This document shows positions 9,815 through 21,394 of a stretch of DNA of 64,000 bases, one piece after another; positions within the stretch are counted from its first letter, which is position 1, and every line of letters begins with the position of its first letter. The translations under genes and the position numbers were made by a program. The notes beneath the pieces are model-generated. The model searched no databases. It saw only the letters and a list, made by a program, of their open reading frames with translations, and was not told the origin of the DNA. This stretch comes from DAOUJH01 sp965116555 (GTDB lineage: Bacteria; Chloroflexota; Dehalococcoidia; Lucifugimonadales; QGNO01), in assembly GCA_965116555.1 (NCBI GenBank), contig OZ220698.1, positions 1,984,001 through 2,048,000 on the forward strand, in the 5' to 3' direction.

Positions 9815-10390
9815 CTATATTCTGTGACGAAGCATCACGGCATAGGGATCCAAGAGGCGAGCTTGGAACCCTATTGAAACGGGTGGCTGTTGGACGTCCC
9901 GTTCCGCATCCGCCAACTGCGTTGAAACGAAGCATCCCTTATCTATCCGCCCCCTCACGTATCCAACTGCGTTGCGTCCCCTACTAGGTCCAATTCCAAC
10001 CTCAAATCTTCCAAGGTCAAGGTCCAGATGCCCAGGCTTGATCTCATCAAGCACAATTGCATAACGGGATCCTGTAACTACAATCCCCGGCGGAAGCGGT
10101 TCCCACTCGATCCCATCGACCGAGAATTCGTTAGCTGGAAGCACGTCAGGGTCAGCCCGGGAATCGATCGGTTCCATTAGTATCTGAATAGAGCCTGTCT
10201 TTTGAACCCACAACTTGGCGAAGGGTTGAACATGCCTGATGGGGTGAAGGGTGGTTCCTCCATAGCCCCAAAAGATCATTCCAGCCTCGCTCAGTTCACG
10301 CTGTTTACGCTCCAATATGTCTTCGAAGTTCTCACCGGCATGACGGCCCACACGCATAAAGATAAACGCCTGTGGCAGCTCAATATTCAC
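9815..10390 (-). CDS. Conserved-looking protein of unknown function, last gene of the ImmA/IrrE cassette
   Basis: The protein has 191 residues and I recognise no family. The N-terminus reads MNIELPQAFIFMRVGRHAGENFEDILERKQ, followed by MIFWGYGGTTLHP with an aromatic and Gly-rich turn, then a beta-rich middle and C-terminus without membrane segments or signal peptide. There are no Cys clusters and no recognisable nucleotide-binding motif. It starts 9 bases after the BpsA-like gene and ends the four-gene operon, so it probably works with those products. Its base composition matches the cassette rather than the flanking recA. Confidence 0.6.
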   Translation of the reverse strand: MNIELPQAFIFMRVGRHAGENFEDILERKQRELSEAGMIFWGYGGTTLHPIRHVQPFAKLWVQKTGSIQILMEPIDSRADPDVLPANEFSVDGIEWEPLPPGIVVTGSRYAIVLDEIKPGHLDLDLGRFEVGIGPSRGRNAVGYVRGRIDKGCFVSTQLADAERDVQQPPVSIGFQARLLDPYAVMLRHRI

Positions 10391-10399
10391 TATTGCCTC

Positions 10400-11221
10400 C
10401 TATTCAAACTTTTCGTAGTGGTGATCGCACGATGGTAGAGCTCCGCCCTTCCGATGATCTCTGACGTACCGAACATCTAGGGACGAGAACTCTCCATAGA
10501 AGTTTTTTAGGTCTTCCTTCGGAAGTTTCCTACTAAGCGATTTGACTCCATTCTTTCCATCACGAACCGCAATTAAGCTGCAAGACGTTAGATCTGGATC
10601 ATCATCTAAATGATACCTGTGGAACTGAGGAAGTAATTCACGTACAACGTATCCGTTAGCGAGAAGATACTCTTGGACGTCCTTCAATACTTCCTTCGTC
10701 CAGCTTAATGTAGGGTCGTCGGCCACGACGACGCAAGCGGTTCCTTCCGCGGCAAGTGCCTCATCACCCCGCCTCAAGAATGCCTCTACGCTTCGACCAC
10801 CGTTACTTGCTCCGAAAGGTGGATTAGTGTAGAAGGCCCCAAACTTTGAAATGTGCGTCCTTGGAAGTGGATCGGCAACGTTGTACAACTCTGCTGAAAT
10901 ATTGCCTTCAAGTTGGTTGGCTTTCGCGAAGGTGAAAATCGAATTTATTATTCGTTCGTCAAAGTCAAGGACATGAACGTGGTCAGGTCCACGCTCAAAT
11001 ATGCCACTAGCCTTTAGGTGAACCAATGTCAGGCCGATAGCGTCGCCGTCTCCTATACACACAAGGGATTTTCCGTCTACCCATCGACTTAAGAGTTCAG
11101 CTTGAAGGAGCATGTCCGAGATTTTCATGTAAATTTGGTCGAACTCGCGCAATGGCGGAGGACGGTTAACAACGACGTCGGACAGCGCGTTGAAAGCCTG
11201 ACGGAGATCTAAGTTAGCCAC
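10400..11221 (-). CDS. BpsA-like (bis-aminopropyl spermidine synthase / DUF43-type) transferase-fold protein
   Basis: The protein has 273 residues and a Rossmann, methyltransferase-like fold. LVCIGDGDAIGLTL near 51-64 corresponds to the GDDD motif of branched-polyamine synthase BpsA. VHVLDFDERI corresponds to the acidic strand-2 site. FYTNPPFGASNGGRSVEAFLRRG corresponds to the (D/N)PP catalytic segment. Known BpsA enzymes move aminopropyl groups from decarboxylated SAM onto spermidine, and here the Asp of DPP is Asn (NPPFG), as in amino-methyltransferases. There are no polyamine genes nearby, so the context points away from routine polyamine synthesis. The start overlaps the 2-TM gene by 8 bases, implying translational coupling. 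Confidence 0.65.
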   Translation of the reverse strand: MANLDLRQAFNALSDVVVNRPPPLREFDQIYMKISDMLLQAELLSRWVDGKSLVCIGDGDAIGLTLVHLKASGIFERGPDHVHVLDFDERIINSIFTFAKANQLEGNISAELYNVADPLPRTHISKFGAFYTNPPFGASNGGRSVEAFLRRGDEALAAEGTACVVVADDPTLSWTKEVLKDVQEYLLANGYVVRELLPQFHRYHLDDDPDLTSCSLIAVRDGKNGVKSLSRKLPKEDLKNFYGEFSSLDVRYVRDHRKGGALPSCDHHYEKFE

Positions 11222-11570
11222 GATATTTACTGGACGACTGCGCCGGGAACAAATATCTAACGACCAGGAAGGTCATTCCCGAAACCTCTCCTAATGTACC
11301 ACCTATGAATGTTGTGGTTACCCAGCGGTCTATGGAAATAATACCAAATCCTATCAGAAACACAAAAGCGGTGACTGCAACAATCTGCACAGATAGGAGA
11401 ACAAGTAGTGTTGTTCCATAGACCGTCCTAAGTCGCCTCTGACCACGTCCCTCTTCCGTTCTGGCCTCTATTTGTGAGAGCCTGTCGTAGGTGTCCACAT
11501 CCTCTGCAGTTACAGGTCTGCCTATTGAGGAAATGTACTGATTGATGGCCTCGCCGTAGTCACGCTTCAT
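11214..11570 (-). CDS. Small two-transmembrane protein
   Basis: This is a 118-residue protein starting MKRDYGEAINQYISSIG, with a charged, probably coiled-coil N-terminal part (residues 20-45, ending in the basic run RGQRRLR). Two transmembrane helices follow: TTLLVLLSVQIVAVTAFVFL near 50-72 and TTFIGGTLGEVSGMTFLVV near 81-100. Small 2-TM proteins with helical cytosolic parts are common membrane effectors in bacterial conflict systems. That role is inferred from context only. ATG 11570 lies inside the end of the ImmA/IrrE gene (11-base overlap); the open frame extends further upstream, but only as shadow of that gene. Confidence 0.6.
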   Translation of the reverse strand: MKRDYGEAINQYISSIGRPVTAEDVDTYDRLSQIEARTEEGRGQRRLRTVYGTTLLVLLSVQIVAVTAFVFLIGFGIISIDRWVTTTFIGGTLGEVSGMTFLVVRYLFPAQSSSKYRG

Positions 11571-12093
11571 GTTCTGGAGCCCATAGGTCCAACGTGTCAA
11601 GCCTGTACCCCATGGCCTCCTCGGACACATTGAACAGTTCCGCCATACGCCTAATGCTTGGGTTTCTGTGCCACTCGGTACGGACTAAGTCCTCTGGCAT
11701 CAATAATGCGGCGGCGAACCAGTTGGCCTGTATCTCTCTAAATCGCTCTTCGGAAATGGACACCATATCAGGCTCTTTTTCACGGAACATATCGGCGCGC
11801 TTATCTACGATTTCTCCGTCTTCAAGTAGGTGAAGGAAGTGGTGCCCCAGCTCATGAGCAATCGAAAAGCGTTTCCTGTAGGGCGGATCGGACTGTTCTA
11901 CGAAGATCCGTGTTGTGTGGTTACGTTTAGCTACTAAGGCTGACCACGAGTCATCCGAGAATTTGGCATTGTTGACGGTAACCCCAAGTCGGTTAGCCAG
12001 AAGTACTGGGTCGACCGGAACTGAGAATAGGCCATGTTGAGTCAGGACTTCCTTAGCCTGACGTTCCACATTGGAGCGATTCCTATTATCCAT
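11560..12093 (-). CDS. ImmA/IrrE family metallopeptidase
   Basis: This 177-residue protein carries the zinc-peptidase signature HELGHHFLHL (HExxH) near residues 81-90. A downstream acidic FREIQANWFAAALLMP helix supplies the third ligand, typical of ImmA/IrrE (COG2856). The N-terminus VPVDPVLLANRLGV is the usual family start. Known relatives cleave phage or ICE repressors (ImmA) or DdrO (IrrE) in response to DNA damage. No HTH repressor partner is visible in the cassette, which is unusual. It is the first gene of the operon. ATG 12093 or GTG 12099 is the start, very close to the predicted transcription start. Confidence 0.88.
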   Translation of the reverse strand: MDNRNRSNVERQAKEVLTQHGLFSVPVDPVLLANRLGVTVNNAKFSDDSWSALVAKRNHTTRIFVEQSDPPYRKRFSIAHELGHHFLHLLEDGEIVDKRADMFREKEPDMVSISEERFREIQANWFAAALLMPEDLVRTEWHRNPSIRRMAELFNVSEEAMGYRLDTLDLWAPEHEA

Positions 12094-12111
12094 GCTCACC
12101 CGTCAACCAAC

Positions 12112-12140
12112 AGTCTATCGTTCGAATAATCGAATCGCAA
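12112..12140 (-). promoter_or_regulatory. Promoter of the ImmA/IrrE cassette with an inverted-repeat operator
   Basis: On the minus strand TTGCGA (12140-12135), a 17-base spacer and TAGACT (12117-12112) form a probable promoter. The spacer contains the inverted repeat TTCGA-N4-TCGAA (12121-12134), exactly between the -35 and -10 boxes, where a dimeric repressor would block transcription. The predicted start is within about 12 bases of the gene's start codon, so the mRNA would be nearly leaderless. Confidence 0.5.
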
Positions 12141-12187
12141 CAACGTGCTAATCCTATCCTTGAGATTCATATATAAAACCTGTCAAG

Positions 12188-12230
12188 CTAATATTGCCCG
12201 TACCGGTTTACAATCGGCTTGCGGCAGTCC
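12188..12230 (-). pseudogene. Diverged relic of the nadE 3' end
   Basis: Bases 12188-12230 match the last coding bases and stop of nadE (12742-12784) at about 36 of 43 positions by eye, in the same orientation. The minus-strand reading gives I-V-N-R-Y-G-Q-Y-stop against I-V-N-R-Y-R-Q-Y-stop in nadE, and identity fades just beyond. A second, diverged gene end at the edge of an accessory cassette resembles the duplicated target left when an element inserts at the 3' end of a gene. It could instead be the remnant of a replaced nadE copy. No integrase is present. Confidence 0.6.
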
Positions 12231-12741
12231 GCCCAAGCCATCGCACCTCTGACATCTCCCCCTTCCCCACACCCCTCCGCGCCCGCTACCCTTACCCCAT
12301 GAACACTACCCGCAACCACCGCCTGTTCGCCTCCTTACCCGTCTTACCCGCGCAGCCTGTCCCCGACCCCGATCAGGGAGCGGGTATCCAGGGGCGGTGC
12401 CGGGGAGTTCACCCTGAGCCTAGCCGAAGGGTCATTCCCGACTCGATCGGGAATCCAGGGGCTGAGTGGAGGGATCTGGCAATCCCCGGACCAAAACGCC
12501 CGCCTCCATATCCTCAAATTTGCCCCAAAACTTGATTCGTTTCTAACCTCCGCCAAAATTTGCTCCGCATTTAGCCTTGTACTTGACATAACATTGGAAA
12601 CGAATATCCCTTCTCAGGCACGACGCCAACTCGCCGTTAATCGCAATATGACCGTTTTCTCATGCCTAACATGTCGCTTTACGACACCCCAAAATCGAGT
12701 TATGTCAAGTAGAAGTCCGGCCAACGACCCACTTGCCCGTT
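12231..12741. repeat. Gene-free stretch with palindromic interspersed repeats
   Basis: I see no credible gene in about 510 bases between the nadE relic and nadE. The part near 12345-12470 carries two short repeat types seen elsewhere in the window: a 'cctgtccccgaccccgat ... cgggta(t)ccaggggcgg' unit, and a 'cctgagc..agccgaagg' core followed by cattcccgactcgatcgggaat, whose ends can pair. The remainder (12500-12740) is AT-richer and featureless. Confidence 0.5.
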
Positions 12742-14481
12742 CTAATACTGCCGGTACCGGTTCACTATCGGCATGCGGCGGTCGCGACCAAAGTTGCGAG
12801 GCGTTATCTTGATGCCCGGCGGCGACTGGCGGCGCTTGTACTCGCTCCCATCCACAAGGCGGACCGCCCTCTGCACGGCCGCCTCGTCGTAGCCCAGGGC
12901 CAGGATTTCGCTGTACGTCTTGTCGTCCTCCACGTAAGCCTTCAATATGGCGTCCAGCACGTCGTACGGCGGCAGCGAGTCCTCATCGCGCTGGTCGGGC
13001 CTCAGCTCCGCGCTGGGCGGCTTCTCAATCACCGAGTCCGGCACCACCTCTCTACCGTTCGACTCGTTTACGTGACGGGCCAGCTCGTAGACGAGCATCT
13101 TGGGCACGTCCTTGATCACCGCGAACCCCCCGGCCATGTCGCCGTACATAGTGCTGTAGCCCGTAGCCAGCTCGCTCTTGTTGCCGGTGGTCAGCACCAG
13201 CCAGCCGAACTTGTTGGACAGCGCCATGAGGATGTTGCCGCGCACCCTGGCCTGAAGGTTCTCCTCGGCAATGCCGGACTCCGTGCCGCGGAACGGCTCC
13301 TCCAGCATGGCCAGGTAGGCTCCAAAGGCGGGCTCTATGGGCATGGTCATCATCCGGATGCCCAGGTTCTCCGACAGCAGCTTGCTATCGACCACGCTCC
13401 CTTCCGAAGAGTAGCGGGATGGCATGGTAACGCCGACCACGTTCTCCCTACCCAGGGCCTCCACGGCTATCACCGCCGTCATCGACGAATCGATGCCTCC
13501 GGACAGGCCGATGACCACCTTCTGAAAGCCGCTCTTCGTCACATAGTCGTGGGTCCCCATGACCAGCGCCTGGTAAACCTCGGCGACCGGTCCCAGCTTT
13601 GCCGTCTCCTGACGTGGCAGCGGCGGCCTGTCGACGTCGCCGGAGTAGCCCGATATGTGGAACCTGACCGGCTCGCCTATCTCCTTCAGGGCCTCGTGGT
13701 CATCCCGATGGGCATTGCCCCTATCCCGACGCGCCTGCGACACGGAGTCCATCTCCAAGTCGACGAAAAGCAGCTCCTCCCTGAACTGGTTCCCCCGCAG
13801 CAGCAGCTTCCCCTCATGGTCGAACACCACGCTGTCACCGTCGAAGACCAGCTCATCCTGGCCGCCAACCATGTTGGTGTACGAGACGATGGCCTGGTTG
13901 TCCACGGCGCGCTTCGCCAGCATCTCATGCCTGTATCCGCTCTTGCCGGCGTGATACGGCGATCCGTTGATGTTGACGATGAGCTCTGCGCCGGCTTGGC
14001 GCTGGACGTTGGTGGGCCCTACCTCGTACCAGATGTCTTCGCACACGTTCACGCCTACCTCGACGCCTCTGATGGTGTAGACGGGGCACTCCCGGCCCGC
14101 CTCGAAGTATCGCTTCTCATCGAAGACGCCGTAGTTCGGCAGGAACATCTTGTGGTACACGTGGACAAGCTCGCCGTCATTGGCCAGCGCCGCCGCGTTG
14201 TACAGCTTCCCCTCTCTTTCATCGGCAAAGCCAACCACCACCGCTATACCGCGACTGGCTTCGACCACTTTATCCAGGTAACGAAGGTTGTCCTGGATGA
14301 ACTGCGGTTTGAACAGCAGGTCCTCCGGCGGATAGCCGGGAACAGCCAGTTCCGTGAACGCGACAAGGTCGGCCTTCAAAGAACGCGCCCGCTCAATGTA
14401 ACCGGTGATCTTGGCCGTGTTGCCCTCCAGGTCTCCCACCGTGGGATTGATCTGGGCCATGGCCAGTCTGAAAGTCCGCAT
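12742..14481 (-). CDS. nadE: Glutamine-dependent NAD+ synthetase
   Basis: This 579-residue fusion makes NAD+ from deamido-NAD+, ATP and glutamine-derived ammonia. Residues 1-270 form a nitrilase-type glutaminase with the catalytic Glu in FTELAVPGYPPEDLL (E44), Lys in YHKMFLPNYGVFDE and Cys in GVNVCEDIWYE. The C-terminal synthetase has the P-loop GLSGGIDSS near 325, the TGNKSELATGYSTMYGDMAGGFAVIKDVPK segment and a terminal NRYRQY. The start is ATG 14481. nadD lies elsewhere in this window (30856), so both final steps of NAD synthesis are present. The 3' end has a diverged duplicate at 12188. Confidence 0.97.
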   Translation of the reverse strand: MRTFRLAMAQINPTVGDLEGNTAKITGYIERARSLKADLVAFTELAVPGYPPEDLLFKPQFIQDNLRYLDKVVEASRGIAVVVGFADEREGKLYNAAALANDGELVHVYHKMFLPNYGVFDEKRYFEAGRECPVYTIRGVEVGVNVCEDIWYEVGPTNVQRQAGAELIVNINGSPYHAGKSGYRHEMLAKRAVDNQAIVSYTNMVGGQDELVFDGDSVVFDHEGKLLLRGNQFREELLFVDLEMDSVSQARRDRGNAHRDDHEALKEIGEPVRFHISGYSGDVDRPPLPRQETAKLGPVAEVYQALVMGTHDYVTKSGFQKVVIGLSGGIDSSMTAVIAVEALGRENVVGVTMPSRYSSEGSVVDSKLLSENLGIRMMTMPIEPAFGAYLAMLEEPFRGTESGIAEENLQARVRGNILMALSNKFGWLVLTTGNKSELATGYSTMYGDMAGGFAVIKDVPKMLVYELARHVNESNGREVVPDSVIEKPPSAELRPDQRDEDSLPPYDVLDAILKAYVEDDKTYSEILALGYDEAAVQRAVRLVDGSEYKRRQSPPGIKITPRNFGRDRRMPIVNRYRQY

Positions 14482-14534
14482 GCCTGAATTGTAAGCAGGG
14501 GAGATAGGGAAGTCTAGTTAGGGAGGACATATAG

Positions 14535-14561
14535 AATCTTCCCCCTTGATGGGGGAAGATT
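14535..14561. repeat. Short perfect hairpin repeat
   Basis: aatcttccccc (14535-14545), a 5-base loop and gggggaagatt (14551-14561) form a perfect 11-bp stem, followed by 'gagatgggggtgaaccccg', a second small palindrome. It lies in the divergent gap between nadE and the NYN gene, so it is more likely an interspersed palindromic repeat than a terminator. Confidence 0.6.
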
Positions 14562-14586
14562 GAGATGGGGGTGAACCCCGCGCCGT

Positions 14587-14615
14587 GAGCAAGAAACTTG
14601 CTCCTGCCGTATAAT
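14587..14615 (+). promoter_or_regulatory. Probable promoter of the NYN-LOTUS gene with an upstream palindrome
   Basis: A perfect TATAAT lies at 14610-14615, preceded by the inverted repeat GAGCAAG-AAA-CTTGCTC (14587-14603), which occupies the -35 region. No good -35 hexamer is visible. The palindrome may be an activator or repressor site. The -10 box overlaps the ATG at 14614, which argues for the start at 14626 and a nearly leaderless mRNA. Confidence 0.35.
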
Positions 14616-14625
14616 GAAGCCGCAC

Positions 14626-15390
14626 ATGACTGAAGAACACCAAATAGACAGGCGTATGGCTCTCCTCATCGACGGAGACAACGCCCAACCGTCCCTGGTG
14701 GCGAACATCCTCGCCGAGGCCAGCAAGTACGGCCTGGTCACCATCCGCCGCATCTACGGCGACTGGACTACTCCCAACATGAACAGCTGGCGAGAGTCGT
14801 TGCAGCTTCACGCCTTCCAGCCAATCCAGCAGTTCCGCTACACAAAAGGCAAGAACGCCACGGACAGCGCCATGATCATCGACGCCATGGACATCCTCTA
14901 CGAGACCGTGGTCAACGCCTTCTGTCTCGTTTCCAGCGACAGCGATTACACCAGGCTCGCCACGCGCATCAGGGAGAAGGGCCTGTTCGTCATGGGAATC
15001 GGCCGGCGGGACACCCCTCGTTCTTTTGTCAACGCCTGCGAAATCTTCGTCTACACCGACAACATATCTCCCGAGAAGGCTGAGGCATCGCCTCCATCCT
15101 CCGATAACTCCGCCAACCAGGTGCCGGACCCTGTGCCGCTTCTCAAGGCCGCTCATGACCTGGCCGCATCGGATGACGGCTGGGCGTTCCTGGGTACTAT
15201 CGGCGACAGGTTGCGGCAGCTCGACCCGGGATTCGACCCTCGCACCTACGGCCAGAAACAGCTATCCAGCCTGGTAAGGGCGCATACCAAAGATTTTGAA
15301 GTCAGGGCATCGAAAACCCGTGGCGGCCCCATCCACGTGCGGATCAAGCAGCAACGCCGCCGAACGGCTAGAACGGCTAAGAAGAAATAG
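14626..15390 (+). CDS. NYN-domain (LabA/limkain-type) protein with C-terminal OST-HTH/LOTUS domain
   Basis: This is a putative PIN-like ribonuclease. The N-terminal NYN domain begins MALLIDGDNAQPSLVANILAEASKYG, with acidic residues at D16 and D18 (from the 14626 start). It continues with IRRIYGDW, KNATDSAMIIDAMDILY and the VSSDSDYTRLATRIREKG signature. The C-terminal part from about residue 165 (LLKAAHDLAASDDGWAFLG to HVRIKQ) matches an OST-HTH/LOTUS RNA-binding module and ends in a basic tail. Bacterial NYN-LOTUS proteins are widespread and their targets mostly unknown. ATG 14614 is also in frame but overlaps the predicted -10 box. The 3' end overlaps gltD tail-to-tail by 14 bases. Confidence 0.85.
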   Translation: MTEEHQIDRRMALLIDGDNAQPSLVANILAEASKYGLVTIRRIYGDWTTPNMNSWRESLQLHAFQPIQQFRYTKGKNATDSAMIIDAMDILYETVVNAFCLVSSDSDYTRLATRIREKGLFVMGIGRRDTPRSFVNACEIFVYTDNISPEKAEASPPSSDNSANQVPDPVPLLKAAHDLAASDDGWAFLGTIGDRLRQLDPGFDPRTYGQKQLSSLVRAHTKDFEVRASKTRGGPIHVRIKQQRRRTARTAKKK

Positions 15391-16847
15391 ACCGGGATAG
15401 TGCGCCGGGCAGGCTGCGCGGCAGCTTGGTTGAGCCCATGAGATAGCTGTCCATGTGGTGCGCCGCCTCTCGCCCCTCCGCAATTGCCCACACCACCAGC
15501 GACTGGCCTCTCCGCATGTCCCCGGCAGCAAAAACGCCGGGTACGCTGGTCATGAGGCTCTCGTCCGAAGAGACGTTGCCTCTTGCGTCATAGTCCACTC
15601 CCAGTTGGTCCAGCAGACCTTCGTGCTCCGGGGAAACGAACCCCAGGGCCAGTAGCACCAGATCCACCTCGATTTCAAACTCGCTGCCGGGCGCCTCGAT
15701 CATTGCGGGCCGGCCTGTCTCGTCCGGCGGCCCCCATTTCAGGCGTACGGCACGCAGCTTCTCCACTTGGCCTTCGCTTCCGTGGAAGCCCTTTGTCAGG
15801 ATGCTGTAATCGCGAACGCCGCCTTCTTCATGGGCTCCATAAGACCTTAAAATCACCGGCCAGTAGGGCCACGGCTCATCGTTGGAGCGTTGCAATGGCG
15901 GCTCCGGCAGCAACTCATACTGGTACACAACCTCGGCGCCCTGGCGGTGCGCCGTTCCCAGGCAGTCGGCTCCCGTGTCGCCGCCGCCCAGGATCACCAC
16001 GCGTTTGCCCTCGGCGCTGATCCTCTCCTCGGAGGCTACCGTCTGACCCGCGTTTATCCTGTTTTGCTGCGTTAGATAGTCCATGGCCAGATGGACGCCT
16101 TCAAGGTCGCGCCCCGGTATCGGTAGTTCCCTGGCCTTGGTGGCTCCGCCGGTCAAGCAAACGGCGTCGAAATCCTGCAACAGGTCTTTTCCAGTGACGT
16201 CAACGCCCACGTTTGTACTCGTCTTGAAGATGACGCCTTCCTCGACCATGAGGTCAACGCGGCGCTGCACCACGCTCTTCTCCAGCTTGAAATCGGGGAT
16301 GCCCAAGGTGAGCAGACCGCCAATATATTCGTCCCGCTCAAAGACCGTGACGGCGTGGCCTACGCGGGTCAACTGCTGGGCAACGGCCAGCCCGGCGGGA
16401 CCTGAGCCCACTACCGCCACTTTCTTGCCGGTGCTAACCTGCGGCGGCTCCGGTTTTATCCAGCCCTCCTTGAAGCCCCTCTCAGCTATGGCGTTCTCTA
16501 TGTACTCTATGGTCACGGGGTCTTGGTTTATGTTCAGCACACAGGCCTCTTCACAGGGAGCGGGACAGATGCGGCCGGTAAACTCAGGGAAGTTATTGGT
16601 GGCGTGGAGCATATCCAGCGCCTGCTTCCAGCTATCCGTATAGACCAGGTGGTTCCAGTCAGGGATGATGTTTCCCAGCGGGCAGCCGGTATGGCAGAAG
16701 GGCACAGCGCAGTCCATGCAGCGGCCTGCCTGATCACGGATGCTTTGCACGGGCCATTCCTGGTAGATCTCCTTCCAGTGCTTGACCCGTTCCGTGACCG
16801 GCTCTCTATCGGGGCCCTTTCGGCCCAGATGAACAAACCCCAGTAGC

Positions 16848-16855
<8 letters not shown>
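15377..16855 (-). CDS. gltD: Glutamate synthase small subunit
   Basis: GltD is the FAD-dependent beta subunit of NADPH-glutamate synthase. It takes electrons from NAD(P)H and passes them through iron-sulfur clusters to GltB. The 492-residue protein has two N-terminal cysteine groups (CMDCAVPFCHTGCP and CPAPCEEAC), the FAD-binding VAVVGSGPAGLAVAQQL, the NAD(P)-binding VVILGGGDTGADCLG and the C-terminal GVFAAGDMRRGQSLVVWAI. Its ATG overlaps the end of gltB by 8 bases, so the two subunits are translationally coupled. Confidence 0.96.
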
Positions 16856-21383
<4,528 letters not shown>

Positions 21384-21394
21384 CAGTGTGTTCC

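Noticed and set aside
12733..14487. Long plus-strand open frame opposite nadE (584 codons)
   Set aside because: It is the antisense shadow of a GC-rich gene. Composition is Arg/His/Val-rich without motifs, and the minus frame is a complete, well-conserved NadE.
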